Origin: Virgibacillus sp. NKC19-16
GTDB taxonomy: Bacteria; Bacillota; Bacilli; Bacillales; Amphibacillaceae
Length of the DNA stretch: 64,000 nucleotides
Reading direction: 5' to 3'
Assembly (NCBI RefSeq): GCF_021560035.1
Contig: NZ_CP074373.1
Location: forward strand, 2,972,001-3,036,000
Part shown: in pieces, positions 17,768-27,544 of the stretch
How positions within the stretch are numbered: position 1 is the stretch's first letter
How the letters are laid out: each line of letters begins with the position of its first letter
Position numbers and translations under genes: made by a program
Notes under the pieces: model-generated
What the model was told of the DNA's origin: nothing
The model's input: the letters and a program-made list of their open reading frames with translations, nothing else
Databases searched by the model: none

Positions 17768-19318
17768 ATGAGTATCGCTTTTTATGTAGGCAAAAATTTA
17801 ACAAAGGATGGCTCAACACTACTCGGTGGATTTGGTCATGAACCATCCAGCCACTGGATAGATATTGTGCCAGCGCAGAATCATCCAGCGGGATCAAGAA
17901 TTCAAGTCGGGGTGACGGAGGCAGCAAATTTGCCTGGAGAACTGATCACCATTCCCCAGGATAGAAACACGTACAAATACATCAGTTCCACCTACTCAGA
18001 ATTTCTCGGTTTTCCTCCGCCGTTAACAAATGGTGGATTAAACGAACATGGAGTAGCTGGGCGTGATGTTTGGTCCGATTCGCGGCAGGAATTAATAGAT
18101 ATGACACCTGAACCACAAAGAGGACTGAATTATAGTGATCTCGCACGTATTGCAATGGAGCGCGCAACCACAGCTCGTGAAGCAGTGGAAATCACCGGCG
18201 GGCTAATCAATGCGTATGGATATGCAACATATGGAGGCAATTCCCATCTTTTTGCCGATGAGAATGAGGGGTGGGTGATGATTGAATTTGCTGGCGGCCA
18301 AGGGTTATGGGCAGCAGAACGCCTCGGCCCCAATGATGTGCGTGTCTCCTATCCAGGTTATATTCATGATTTTCCTGTTGATTTTAAAAACAATGATGAC
18401 TATATGGGATCAGATAACATTGTTGACTTCGCCAGGGAACAAGGATGGCGGAACCCTGAGCAGGATGACTCTGACTATTTAAACTTACAGGATGTGTATG
18501 GAGTGCCATTTCCAGGGATAGGTGTAGACAAGGAAGAGGATCACTTCACCGCAATGCGGATACCACCAGAACGCGAGGATGAACTTCTAACATTACTTCC
18601 GATGTCCCTTGAAGATATGCTTGCACTAGTAAGGGATCCACGCTGGTCCAATGACCAGGCAGGCTACGGTCAGGTTGCCCATATACGCCCTCATGTTCAT
18701 AAGGATTTGCAAACACTTTGGGTTGCCGTCACAGGAGCAGTCACTACACCATATGTTCCAATTCCAATTGTTACGAAACCTTCAGCAGTGCCGCCTGAAT
18801 TTGTGCAGCACCGGTATCTGACCAAATACTCCGATTCGGAACCATTAAGTCCGGATTATGCAATGCAAGAAGCCACGCGTTATGCAACTCGCGAATTTAA
18901 ACGACTGCTGTATTTTACAAGTGAACATCCTGAACTCTTCTTAAACCGTATCACTGGAAGCATGGAGAGCCTTGAAATGAAAATGCTCAACGAACGAAAA
19001 GAATTGGAAGAAAAGTATCTAACACTGCTTGAATCTGAGGGTGCTGATGCTGCGCAAAAGATGATCAGTAAAAACGTGGAAAAATGGTCATTCAAAAGTC
19101 TTCAATTAGGGCAGGAATTGACATATAAGGTGGAAAAGATAACCCGAAAGCGATTTGGCATTCGTATGCCAGAGGACACGGCAGATATTGGAGAAACCAC
19201 ACCACCTTGGAGTCAATCGATGGTTAAGAAGCCAGATGAGCCGTATGTTAATTGTTATGATCCTGAACTCGATATATATCCTCGTAAGTTTGGGATTTAC
19301 AGTAAGGATGAAGATTGA
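17768..19318 (+). CDS. C69-family dipeptidase (Ntn-hydrolase fold) with Ser at the nucleophile position
   Basis: 516-residue cytosolic protein of peptidase family C69. The start at 17768 has AAAGGAG 8 nt upstream; an ATG 27 nt earlier lacks one. The N-terminus MSIAFYVGKNLTKDGSTLLG matches the family start (C-x-x-x-x-VGKxAxxDGST), but where relatives have the catalytic Cys this protein has Ser2, which becomes N-terminal if Met is removed. Other family segments are NEHGVAGRDVW, SDLARIAMERATTAREAV and GNSHLFADENEGWVMIEFAG. The neighbouring transporter cluster ends 450 nt before and the glucarate operon converges on it, so it appears to stand alone. Whether it is a peptidase or another amidohydrolase cannot be told from sequence. 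Confidence 0.82.
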   Translation: MSIAFYVGKNLTKDGSTLLGGFGHEPSSHWIDIVPAQNHPAGSRIQVGVTEAANLPGELITIPQDRNTYKYISSTYSEFLGFPPPLTNGGLNEHGVAGRDVWSDSRQELIDMTPEPQRGLNYSDLARIAMERATTAREAVEITGGLINAYGYATYGGNSHLFADENEGWVMIEFAGGQGLWAAERLGPNDVRVSYPGYIHDFPVDFKNNDDYMGSDNIVDFAREQGWRNPEQDDSDYLNLQDVYGVPFPGIGVDKEEDHFTAMRIPPEREDELLTLLPMSLEDMLALVRDPRWSNDQAGYGQVAHIRPHVHKDLQTLWVAVTGAVTTPYVPIPIVTKPSAVPPEFVQHRYLTKYSDSEPLSPDYAMQEATRYATREFKRLLYFTSEHPELFLNRITGSMESLEMKMLNERKELEEKYLTLLESEGADAAQKMISKNVEKWSFKSLQLGQELTYKVEKITRKRFGIRMPEDTADIGETTPPWSQSMVKKPDEPYVNCYDPELDIYPRKFGIYSKDED

Positions 19319-19398
19319 GGTATTGGGTTATTCACCCTATAACTGTACCTGTTTGTCCGAAAACAATTAACCTCCTATCAGTGATATTAGAAAACTAA

Positions 19399-19422
19399 GG
19401 CTTTCCCCATATGGTGAAAGCC
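19399..19422 (+). terminator. Hairpin after the dipeptidase gene
   Basis: GGCTTTCCCC pairs with the segment ending GTGAAAGCC around a short loop, 80 nt past the stop codon. No good T-run; a weaker candidate than the hairpin at 19473-19507. Confidence 0.4.
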
Positions 19423-19472
19423 AAAGCTCGCACTTATGCAGTAGGAGAGTTTTATACTTTCCTATCTACTAA

Positions 19473-19507
19473 TTAAAGTTATCGTCATTTGACGACGATA
19501 ACTTTAA
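19473..19507. terminator. Bidirectional terminator between convergent dipeptidase and gudD
   Basis: TTAAAGTTATCGTC and GACGATAACTTTAA form a perfect 14-bp stem with a 7-nt loop. The AT-rich base gives T-rich ends on both strands, so it can serve both converging genes. Confidence 0.8.
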
Positions 19508-19513
19508 TACTTA

Positions 19514-20863
19514 TTACCTTACAAGACAAGGACGCTTATTATCAAACTCCCAATCCGGAATCAAATACTGCATCGCGACGGAGTCATCTCTTGCATCAAG
19601 TCCCATCTTTTTATATACATGATGAGCCGCTTCGATTTGTTCTATATCAATTTCAATACCTAGCCCAGGTTTTTCCGGTACTTTAATTTTCCCGTCAGCA
19701 ATTTGAAGTGGATCTTTTGTTAAAGACTGGCCTTCCTGCCAGATCCAATGGGTATCAATTGCAGTAATGTCTCCAGGAGCCGCTGCAGCTACATGTGTAA
19801 ACATCGCCAGCGAAATATCAAAATGATTATTGGAATGAGATCCCCAGGTGAGTCCCCAATCATTGCACATCTGCGCAACTCTTACTGATCCTGACATTGT
19901 CCAGAAATGCGGGTCGGCAAGCGGGATATCCACAGCCTGTAGTTGAATCGCATGACCCATTTGCCGCCAGTCTGTTGCAACCATATTTGTTGCAGTGGGC
20001 AGGCCGGTTGCTTTTCTGAATTCATTCAAAACTTCCCGAGCAGAAAATCCATCTTCCGCGCCGCATGGGTCCTCCGCATATGCTAATACATCATGCTGGT
20101 CTTTACAGAGTTTGATTGCTTCCTGCAATGACCAAGCACCATTTGGGTCTAAAGTAATTCGAGCATCCGGAAATCTTTCAGCTAGCGCAGTAACTGCTTC
20201 GATCTCCTCTTCTCCGCGCAAAACGCCCCCTTTAAGCTTAAAGTCACGAAAACCGTAACGTTCATAAGCAGCTTCGGCTAACCGGACGACTGCTTCTGGG
20301 CTTAATGCTTCTTCATGCCGCAGACGGGACCAGTCATCAATTGCATTTGGTTCACTTGAATACGGCAGATCTGTTTTGTTGCGGTCGCCAACATAAAACA
20401 AATAGCCCAGAGTGTCCACTTCTGATCGCTGCTGGCCATCTCCAAGCAGGGCCGCTACAGGCACATTCAAATATTTACCCAGCAGGTCCAATAACGCAGC
20501 TTCCAATGCGGTTACCGCGTGAATCGCAACCCTTAAGTCAAAGGTCTGCAGTCCCCGTCCGTGCGCATCCCTTTCTGCGAATGTTTCTCTTACCTTCTTC
20601 AAAATGTTTTTATAGTTGCCAATGGATTCACCCATCACCAGTGCTTTCGCATCCTCCAATGTTTTGCGGATTCTTTCTCCTCCTGGAACCTCACCCACAC
20701 CGACCTGACCACTATTATCTTTGAGAATAACGACATTTCTTGTGAAATACGGTCCATGGGCGCCGCTTAAATTAAGCAACATACTATCTTTTCCTGCAAC
20801 GGTATATACAGACAGATCAACCAATGTCGGTGTTTCATTCTTTATTTTTGTCTCTGATTGCAT
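19514..20863 (-). CDS. gudD: D-glucarate dehydratase
   Basis: 449-residue enolase-superfamily enzyme that dehydrates D-glucarate to 5-dehydro-4-deoxy-D-glucarate. Visible are the KxK base motif in [16 protein letters not shown], metal ligands in [12 protein letters not shown] and AYAEDPCG, and the second base His in [16 protein letters not shown]. Length and pattern fit GudD closely. It is the last gene of a minus-strand operon that also encodes a transporter, KdgD and ketoglutarate semialdehyde dehydrogenase, which together convert glucarate to 2-oxoglutarate. Confidence 0.92.
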   Translation of the reverse strand: MQSETKIKNETPTLVDLSVYTVAGKDSMLLNLSGAHGPYFTRNVVILKDNSGQVGVGEVPGGERIRKTLEDAKALVMGESIGNYKNILKKVRETFAERDAHGRGLQTFDLRVAIHAVTALEAALLDLLGKYLNVPVAALLGDGQQRSEVDTLGYLFYVGDRNKTDLPYSSEPNAIDDWSRLRHEEALSPEAVVRLAEAAYERYGFRDFKLKGGVLRGEEEIEAVTALAERFPDARITLDPNGAWSLQEAIKLCKDQHDVLAYAEDPCGAEDGFSAREVLNEFRKATGLPTATNMVATDWRQMGHAIQLQAVDIPLADPHFWTMSGSVRVAQMCNDWGLTWGSHSNNHFDISLAMFTHVAAAAPGDITAIDTHWIWQEGQSLTKDPLQIADGKIKVPEKPGLGIEIDIEQIEAAHHVYKKMGLDARDDSVAMQYLIPDWEFDNKRPCLVR

Positions 20864-20912
20864 AAATTACCTCTCCTATTCTTTCCTGATTAAGATCCCG
20901 AATCAAATTACA

Positions 20913-22412
20913 CTAATATACATCCGCTTTTTTCGCTTTGCGGCTATCCATAATGGCATAGATCACAGAGCCGAGAATCAATACCCATAGCACTATTGCA
21001 ATAGGTCCATTCGTGAAAAAGATGCTTAAATCTCCCCCACTGCCTTTTAAACTATCAATAAAATATTTTTCAGCCTCTGCCCCTAAGATGAAGCCGATCA
21101 AAAATGATGGAATTTGCACCCCAATTTTAGGAAAAATATAACCCAATAACCCAAATAATAATAATGTCCATACATCAAACATGACACCGTTATTAATAGC
21201 ATAGGAACCAACCACGCAAGCTACAACGATAATTGGGAAGATCACATATTTTGGGATAAAAACGATCTTCGCAAAATATTTGATGGAAAAAAACATCAGG
21301 ATGAACATCACGATATTTGCAATGATTAACGCGAATACGATTCCATTCCATAAATCAGGATTTGAGGTGATGAACAGTGGCCCGACTTGAATTCCCTGTA
21401 ATAAAAATGCACCGATCAGAATAGCCGTCGTACTATCCCCTGGAATTCCCAGGGAAAGAAGGGGTACTAAGGCACCGCCAATTAAACCATTGTTGGAGGC
21501 CTCACTGGCAATGACACCTTCTGGTTCACCTGTCCCCAATTTCTCCGGATTTTTTGAGAAGTTTTTGGTCTGTGAATAAGCTGTAATCGAAGCAGCACTA
21601 CCGCCTACGCCTGGGAGTACCCCTATAAAAGTACCGAGGAGAGAAGAACGAATAACATTGACCTTTTGATTTTTAAATATTTTAAAACTAAACTTATTGT
21701 TCTTATCTTTTCCCTTTTGAAGATCAATCCGCTGATGTGGAGCAGCTTTCATTCCTTCTTCAGCCTCCTGCAGCAATTGCCCAATAGCAAACAAACCAAT
21801 TAAAACAGGCAGCAGGGCAAAACCATAGACTAATTCATCTTCAAAGCCCGGCGGTACCAGACGCATTTGGTTATTATCCGTAAATGTACCAATCAAGCTG
21901 ATAAACATCCCTAAGAGACCGCTGAAAATCCCCCCAAGCAGGCTCCCTTTCGAAATGGATGCAATCACCGTTAAAGCAAAAACAATAATCAAAAACTTTT
22001 CCACTGCAGAGAAGTTAATGGCAACAGATGATAGCATCGGTGCAAAGAAATATAAAACGGTTAAACTGAAGAACCCCCCAATAATGGATGCTGTTATCCC
22101 TACTTTTAATGCCTTTTCTGCTTCCCCTTTTTGGGTCATCGGATATCCATCAAAGGTTGTACAAAGAGAGGAAGGCGTACCAGGGATATTTAGCAAAATT
22201 GCCGGTACTAACCCACCGCTGATCCCTCCAACGTACAAACCAATCAACAGACCAATAGAGTCAATCATATCCAAGGCATATGTAAGGGGCAAAAAAATAG
22301 CTATAGCCATCGTAGCAGTCATCCCAGGAATAGCACCCATAATAATGCCCATAAATACACCAAAAAAACATAATAGGACAGACATCGGAGTAAGTATTTC
22401 AAAGATAGGCAT
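20913..22412 (-). CDS. Tripartite tricarboxylate-type transporter, large membrane subunit (TctA)
   Basis: Roughly 500-residue TctA-family permease with about 12 membrane segments and the repeated family motifs GAIPGMTATMAIAIFLP and GVLPGVGGSAASITAY, plus LSLGIPGDSTTAILIGA. I chose the ATG at 22412, preceded by AAGGAGGGG; the frame is open further upstream but overlaps tctB. It works with TctB and the TctC binding protein in secondary uptake. In this operon glucarate is the likely substrate, inferred from neighbours. Confidence 0.88.
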   Translation of the reverse strand: MPIFEILTPMSVLLCFFGVFMGIIMGAIPGMTATMAIAIFLPLTYALDMIDSIGLLIGLYVGGISGGLVPAILLNIPGTPSSLCTTFDGYPMTQKGEAEKALKVGITASIIGGFFSLTVLYFFAPMLSSVAINFSAVEKFLIIVFALTVIASISKGSLLGGIFSGLLGMFISLIGTFTDNNQMRLVPPGFEDELVYGFALLPVLIGLFAIGQLLQEAEEGMKAAPHQRIDLQKGKDKNNKFSFKIFKNQKVNVIRSSLLGTFIGVLPGVGGSAASITAYSQTKNFSKNPEKLGTGEPEGVIASEASNNGLIGGALVPLLSLGIPGDSTTAILIGAFLLQGIQVGPLFITSNPDLWNGIVFALIIANIVMFILMFFSIKYFAKIVFIPKYVIFPIIVVACVVGSYAINNGVMFDVWTLLLFGLLGYIFPKIGVQIPSFLIGFILGAEAEKYFIDSLKGSGGDLSIFFTNGPIAIVLWVLILGSVIYAIMDSRKAKKADVY

Positions 22413-22425
22413 CGATTTCCCCTCC

Positions 22426-22827
22426 TTATGGTAAAGTGATATCAAACAACTGGCCGAACACATACCAAATAACTATGGTTGTTGCCAACGAATTTGTGAT
22501 AGAAACAGTAATAGATTTTTTCTTTATATTTCCGATATACAGAAGCGTTACTAAAACCATAAAAATAATACTGGCCGGAACAAAACCAATTATTTCAAGC
22601 GTTAATACATATACAATCAGTAAAATAATTGTTCCGTAAATCTTAACTTTATCGTAGTTCTCGGAAAAAAATTTAAATTGGAATCTTAATTTTTTTGCCT
22701 TCCATTTTTTTATCAGACTAGTTACTAAAAGAACAATACCTATCATTATAAGAATACTTGCAATAATTTTTGGAAAAATGAGATGATAGTTGCTATAAGA
22801 TAATTCAATTGTGAAGAAATCCGTCAT
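22426..22827 (-). CDS. Tripartite tricarboxylate-type transporter, small membrane subunit (TctB)
   Basis: 133 residues with four hydrophobic segments, the size and layout of TctB. GGTGAGG precedes the ATG. It lies between tctC and tctA, 14 nt before the chosen tctA start. Sequence conservation in this family is low, so the call leans on context. Confidence 0.82.
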   Translation of the reverse strand: MTDFFTIELSYSNYHLIFPKIIASILIMIGIVLLVTSLIKKWKAKKLRFQFKFFSENYDKVKIYGTIILLIVYVLTLEIIGFVPASIIFMVLVTLLYIGNIKKKSITVSITNSLATTIVIWYVFGQLFDITLP

Positions 22828-22891
22828 ATCCTCACCTTCCTTCCAAGAATATGGGGGGCTGCCTCGTTAGACACCCTCCCCTTTCACCACT

Positions 22892-23956
22892 CTACTGCGC
22901 TATTTCATCCAAGTTTGGCGCATTTTCGATAATATAGCGGAAATTTTCCCTCTTCTCTAATAAGTATTCTTCTGCTTCTGCTGCTGGCATGTGATTAACA
23001 ACATAGGTATTTGTTTTTAAGTCTTCTGCATAATCCGGATTTTCAGCGACCTCTGCAATGGCATTGTCCAGAGACGTTGCAAAATTCTGGTCGACATTTT
23101 CCGGCATCAGGAAGAAGAATTCCTTATTAAAGACAAACTCATTGCCGTTTACTGTAATTCCCTGCTCTGCAAATGTAGGTATGTCAAAACCTTCTACTCT
23201 TTCATCAGCTGTAATTCCCAGGAATTTCATCTTGATATTGTCCTCTACGCCATTCTGGGTGTATTCGTTATTTGCACCAATAGAACCATGGATAATGTCA
23301 GCATTCCCATCCCATAATGCCTGGTTTTTATCCTGCTGGGATCCTGTAACATATGCGCGGATACGGTCAGATACTTCCGTTCCATATTCTTCTTCCACCC
23401 ACAGGTAATACCCGTTAAACACAACTTCTGATACACCACCAGACTCAATAGCCACTGTAATCGTTTCATCCGGATTTTCTGCTAGCCATTCCGCGGATTC
23501 AGCCATGGTGTTATATGGGGCATCTCCTTTGGTTAAAAATGCATTACCTGGATTAGTTGCAACAACGGGGCCAATCGTCCAGTTTTCCAATGCATCTTCT
23601 TCACCAAACGTTCCGTATTCCACCCCCAGGTATGCCATATCATGGAAAAACATGATCGTGCTTCCATCGTCATCCGCTTTCCTCAATTCATCAAATGCCC
23701 GGAGTGCACCCACAGCATCCACTTTCATGTTGGTACCTAATGCCTCTTCTGTGTGTCTGCTAGTAGCGTCCGCAATCTGATATGTGTCACCGCCTGTTGA
23801 GGTAGAACCGATCAGCACCCTTATTCTGTTCAGATCAACACTGGCTTCTTCCTCTCCATCATTTGTATCACCTGATGCCTCTTCTGAATCGGACCCGCAA
23901 GCAGCTAGAATCCCAGCCATCAAGAATACTGCCAAAAACATCAATAATTTTTTCAT
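22892..23956 (-). CDS. TctC-type extracytoplasmic substrate-binding lipoprotein
   Basis: 354 residues starting with a lipoprotein signal peptide (MKKLLMFLAVFLMAGILAAC, lipobox LAAC at the Cys) and an acidic linker, then a Bug/TctC-type binding domain (IRVLIGSTSTGGDTYQIADA, GALRAFDELRKADDDGSTIM, GVSEVVFNGYYLW). It captures the solute outside the membrane for TctAB. Somewhat divergent from proteobacterial TctC, in line with a sugar-acid substrate. Confidence 0.84.
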   Translation of the reverse strand: MKKLLMFLAVFLMAGILAACGSDSEEASGDTNDGEEEASVDLNRIRVLIGSTSTGGDTYQIADATSRHTEEALGTNMKVDAVGALRAFDELRKADDDGSTIMFFHDMAYLGVEYGTFGEEDALENWTIGPVVATNPGNAFLTKGDAPYNTMAESAEWLAENPDETITVAIESGGVSEVVFNGYYLWVEEEYGTEVSDRIRAYVTGSQQDKNQALWDGNADIIHGSIGANNEYTQNGVEDNIKMKFLGITADERVEGFDIPTFAEQGITVNGNEFVFNKEFFFLMPENVDQNFATSLDNAIAEVAENPDYAEDLKTNTYVVNHMPAAEAEEYLLEKRENFRYIIENAPNLDEIAQ

Positions 23957-24087
23957 TTAAACACCTCTTCACTTTATTTAATTTAACTATCCCAATATTG
24001 GGAAATTTGATATGATAAACATCCAATTCCTTCATTTCAGAACCAAAATCGCAGTATAAAACGCTTTCAAATTCCTTTTTTGAATGT

Positions 24088-24117
24088 CCCCTTATACGTT
24101 AATTGGTATAAAGGGGG
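24088..24117 (-). terminator. Hairpin between the semialdehyde dehydrogenase gene and tctC
   Basis: CCCCTTATAC (24088-24097) pairs with GTATAAAGGGG (24106-24116) with one bulged base. In the minus direction it follows the dehydrogenase stop codon and is followed by GACATTCAAAAAA, not a T-run. It may be an internal attenuator or mRNA stabiliser of the glucarate operon. Confidence 0.45.
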
Positions 24118-24129
24118 ATGAATATCTGG

Positions 24130-25593
24130 TTACTTCACAAACACTGTCTTGATAGAGGTAAAAAATTCTTTAGCCGCTTCCCCTTGCTCTCGGGAATGGG
24201 AGCTAGATTGTTTCATGCCACCAAATGGTGCTTGCAGTTCCACCCCGGCACTTTCTGCATTGACACGTACAAGACCAGCATCCATATCATCAATGAAGGA
24301 AAGCATTTTTTGGATATTTGTCGTGAAAATTGATGCGCTTAATCCATACTCCACATCATTCGCAAGTTCAATTGCCTCTTCCATTTCATCCACTTTCATA
24401 AGTGCAAGGACCGGACCAAAGATTTCTTCCTGTGCAATCGTTGCATCAGAGGTTATACCATCAAATACAGTCGGTGCCACGAAATATCCTTTATCATATT
24501 CTTCACCTGAAAGTCTTTTCCCACCACAGAGGAGTTCTCCCTCTTCTTTTCCCTTTTCTATATAGGATAGCACTGTATTCAATTGGGATTCGCTTACGCT
24601 TGGCCCCATCCAGACACCATCCTGCAAGCCATCGCCAACACGGATCTCTTTTACTTTAGCTACAAGTTTTTCTTTGAACACTTCATACACGTCGCTTTGT
24701 ACAATCACACGGCTTGTCGCAGTACATTTTTGGCCTGTAGAACGAAGCCCGCCGCTGATTGTCGCTTCAACAGCAAGGTCAAGATCAGCATCTTCGGCTA
24801 CAATTACCGGGTTTTTTCCGCCCATTTCCAGCTGATATTTGGCGCCGCGGGCAAGAGCGATTTGGCCAATGTTTTTACCAACGGTGTTAGAGCCGGTAAA
24901 GGTGATTCCACTAACATCCGGGTGTTCTGCTAACCCCTGTCCGATGACAGAACCTGGACCAGTTATCATATTTGCAACGCCAGCCGGCAATCCAGCTTCT
25001 TGAAAGCATTCAAAAATCTTTGCACATGTTACAGCAGCTTCCGAAGCAGGCTTGAGCACTACCGTGTTTCCATAAATCAGGGCAGGTGCCATTTTCCACA
25101 TTGGAATAGCAACAGGAAAATTCCATGGAGTAATAACACCGACCACACCCAATGGGTCTCTTGTCGTAAACATTAAAGCATCATTATCAGAGGATGGGAT
25201 CACATCACCCACTTTTCTCATGCCCTCCCCTGCATAATAGCGGAGGATAGCTACACCGCGAGCTGTTTCCCCTTTCGCCTCTGGAAAGGTCTTCCCCATT
25301 TCCCTGGTCATGCATTGTGCAACTTCTTCTATACGGCTTTCAAGAACATCAGCTGCTTTATAAAGGTACTGGCCTCTTTCTGCGCCTGCTAAATCTCTCC
25401 ATTCCTTTTTTGCAGGTTTTGCAGCTGCTACTGCTTTATCCAAGTCTTCTCTTGAGGACTTTTGAACTTGTCCAACTACATCATCGGTATTAGCAGGGTT
25501 GATATTTGTCATTACTTCATTTGTATTCGAAGCAACCCACTCCCCGTTTATGTAGTTTAAAAATTTATTGCTTGTTTCTATCTGTACTGCCAT
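24130..25593 (-). CDS. 2,5-dioxovalerate (ketoglutarate semialdehyde) dehydrogenase
   Basis: 487-residue NAD(P)-dependent aldehyde dehydrogenase. Catalytic Glu is in [18 protein letters not shown], catalytic Cys in [14 protein letters not shown], and the cofactor loop is [14 protein letters not shown]. In the glucarate route it oxidises 2,5-dioxopentanoate, the KdgD product, to 2-oxoglutarate for the TCA cycle. Aldehyde dehydrogenases share these motifs; substrate is taken from position between kdgD and the transporter genes. GGAGGCGA precedes the ATG. Confidence 0.88.
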   Translation of the reverse strand: MAVQIETSNKFLNYINGEWVASNTNEVMTNINPANTDDVVGQVQKSSREDLDKAVAAAKPAKKEWRDLAGAERGQYLYKAADVLESRIEEVAQCMTREMGKTFPEAKGETARGVAILRYYAGEGMRKVGDVIPSSDNDALMFTTRDPLGVVGVITPWNFPVAIPMWKMAPALIYGNTVVLKPASEAAVTCAKIFECFQEAGLPAGVANMITGPGSVIGQGLAEHPDVSGITFTGSNTVGKNIGQIALARGAKYQLEMGGKNPVIVAEDADLDLAVEATISGGLRSTGQKCTATSRVIVQSDVYEVFKEKLVAKVKEIRVGDGLQDGVWMGPSVSESQLNTVLSYIEKGKEEGELLCGGKRLSGEEYDKGYFVAPTVFDGITSDATIAQEEIFGPVLALMKVDEMEEAIELANDVEYGLSASIFTTNIQKMLSFIDDMDAGLVRVNAESAGVELQAPFGGMKQSSSHSREQGEAAKEFFTSIKTVFVK

Positions 25594-25643
25594 AATGAAA
25601 TCGCCTCCACTTTAAGATTAATTTTAAGTTATCAAGCATTTGT

Positions 25644-26570
25644 TTAGATCGTTACTTCTCTATTGGGCGGATGATTCTCCAATGCAACTTTCAAGATTTG
25701 TTTTAATTCTTCATAGTGTGCTTCCTCCACCGGCACAACTGGCGGGCGAACAGTATTGGCTACCGGTAGTCCGACAATTTCCATTCCTGCTTTAATCAGT
25801 GCAACCGCATACCCTTTTCTTTTTCTTCTAATTTGATTGATTGGCAGAATCACATCTTCATAGATTTCATGGACTGTCTGCTTATCATCATTTAAAAGGG
25901 CGTTATAGAATTTCCTTGAAATATGCGGGATATAGTTGGAAATAGCTGATGAATAACAGTTAAATCCAAGCGGCACATAGGCTGGCATTGTCACTTCCGC
26001 CATCGGCATACCATTCAGCCATCCCAGACGGTTGCCAATTTTCTGGGTGAGTTCGATATTTAACTCCATATTTCCCGTACCGTCTTTCACGCCGATAACC
26101 TGCGGGAATTCCGCCAATTTTTCTATGGTTTCCACACTCGAAATCGCATTAGATCTTTGGTATAAAATAGCGTTTAAATCTGTGCTTGTTACGATGGCTT
26201 TGTAATATTCATAAATTCCTTCCTGCTCCCCGTCAATTAAGTACGGAGGGAAAATCAAGTAGCCATCGACACCAAGTCTTTCTGAGACCTCTGCTTTTTC
26301 AATTGCCTCTGTTAAGTTCCCACCAACACCGGTGTAAAGCGGAACCCTTCCATCAACTGTGGATGCAACTAACTTAACCATAGACTCGTATTCTTTTCTG
26401 CTAAGATTGTGAAATTCCCCGGCACCGCAAGCGATAAAAATAGATTCGAGTCCCTCTTCAAGCAAAAACTCAATATTGGTTACCAGCGCCTCTTCATCAA
26501 TGTTACCGTTTTCATTTAAGGGAGTAACAGGGAAACCCGAAATCCCTGTAGGGGGTTGTCTGTTTGTCAT
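25644..26570 (-). CDS. kdgD: 5-dehydro-4-deoxyglucarate dehydratase
   Basis: 308-residue DapA-like TIM barrel. The Schiff-base Lys is in VIGVKDGTGNMELN and the Tyr in LNAILYQRSNA. It decarboxylates and dehydrates the GudD product to 2,5-dioxopentanoate. The N-terminal GISGFPVTPLNENGNIDEEA is typical of KdgD. Its ATG overlaps the stop of the upstream GntR gene (ATGA), so the pair is translationally coupled. Confidence 0.9.
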   Translation of the reverse strand: MTNRQPPTGISGFPVTPLNENGNIDEEALVTNIEFLLEEGLESIFIACGAGEFHNLSRKEYESMVKLVASTVDGRVPLYTGVGGNLTEAIEKAEVSERLGVDGYLIFPPYLIDGEQEGIYEYYKAIVTSTDLNAILYQRSNAISSVETIEKLAEFPQVIGVKDGTGNMELNIELTQKIGNRLGWLNGMPMAEVTMPAYVPLGFNCYSSAISNYIPHISRKFYNALLNDDKQTVHEIYEDVILPINQIRRKRKGYAVALIKAGMEIVGLPVANTVRPPVVPVEEAHYEELKQILKVALENHPPNREVTI

Positions 26571-27301
26571 TCCATCAAGTCCTTTCCATATTTTATTTCT
26601 TTCTGTCTCAGAGGACGGATCAATCTGTTTCTCGCATGATCCAGATGCCGATACATACTTGCATATGCTTCAATCGGATCCCTTTTCTTCAGCGCATGAT
26701 AAATATCTTTATGCTGCTGCACTGTTTTAGCCTTGTTCCGATCCTTCAAAGCAATATTTTCCATTGTCTTGTCATACATATTCAAAATGGCATCGATCAT
26801 CCCCTCAGTAACAGAATTGCTTGCACTAAATGCAATGATCCGATGGAACTCCCGGTCTACATGCAAATAATCTTCTTCTGTTTCTTCCATGAGTTCAATG
26901 TTCTCTTTTAACCTTTTCAATTCCAATTCAGAGATTTTCTCTGCAGCAAGCCCGACAAGTCCCAACTCCTCGGCAAGTCGTGTTTCCATAATCGTATCAA
27001 TATCGCCGACTGACAATGCCAACATAAGCCGATGCGGTTCACTGCCGACTTTTGTAGAAAAAAAGGTTCCTTCTCTCGTTTTTCGGTGAATAACCCCTAA
27101 TGTTTCCAACGAACTTAAAGCCTCTCTTAATATCGGCCTGCTCACATATAACATATCCATAAGTTCCATTTCCGACGGGAGTTTATCACCGGCTTTCAGC
27201 TGTCCACTCATCAGCAAATCAATGATTTGTTCGATCACCTGATTTGCCAGTGTTTTGCGTTTTACAGATTTCATTTTGATAGGCTCCATATTTCTGCTCA
27301 T
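26567..27301 (-). CDS. GntR-family regulator of the glucarate operon, FadR/FCD type
   Basis: About 244 residues from the ATG at 27301, which has AAGGAGGG upstream; an in-frame ATG at 27373 would put the operator inside the gene. The winged helix (DKLPSEMELMDMLYVSRPIL, then wing RKTREGTFFS) is followed by a helical FCD domain with metal-ligand histidines (DREFHRIIAFSASN, QQHKDIYHAL). It is the first gene of the operon, and two TTGTCNGACAA sites just upstream are its probable operators. The effector is probably glucarate or a pathway intermediate. Confidence 0.85.
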   Translation of the reverse strand: MSRNMEPIKMKSVKRKTLANQVIEQIIDLLMSGQLKAGDKLPSEMELMDMLYVSRPILREALSSLETLGVIHRKTREGTFFSTKVGSEPHRLMLALSVGDIDTIMETRLAEELGLVGLAAEKISELELKRLKENIELMEETEEDYLHVDREFHRIIAFSASNSVTEGMIDAILNMYDKTMENIALKDRNKAKTVQQHKDIYHALKKRDPIEAYASMYRHLDHARNRLIRPLRQKEIKYGKDLME

Positions 27302-27342
27302 ACGCGTCCGCCCTCCTTTCCGACCAATAATGAATAATTTGT

Positions 27343-27353
27343 TTGTCTGACAA
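27343..27353. promoter_or_regulatory. TTGTCNGACAA operator, site 1
   Basis: TTGTCTGACAA, a perfect 5+1+5 palindrome of the TNGTNNNACNA type bound by FadR-group GntR proteins. It lies about 40 nt upstream of the regulator ATG, with an identical half-site pair at 27410-27420. Confidence 0.75.
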
Positions 27354-27409
27354 TTTGAATTATAAGATAACATTGCATATAAGTCAATGCTTTTTGATAA
27401 ATTATTTTT

Positions 27410-27420
27410 TTGTCAGACAA
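27410..27420. promoter_or_regulatory. TTGTCNGACAA operator, site 2
   Basis: TTGTCAGACAA, the second copy of the palindrome, centred 67 bp from site 1. The pair brackets the likely promoter of the glucarate operon, an arrangement suited to repression by looping or promoter blocking. Confidence 0.75.
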
Positions 27421-27544
27421 ATAAATAAGCAGACAAAACCGTAGGAACGGTTCTGCTGGTTTCTAATATTTTTATCCATAGGCTTTTCTTCTCTTAATTG
27501 AATGATGGGCATGGTTCTTATTTAGTTTCCTATCGATCTATTAT

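Noticed and set aside
20305-20724. 139-codon plus-strand frame opposite gudD
   Set aside because: Antisense shadow of glucarate dehydratase, without start signals.
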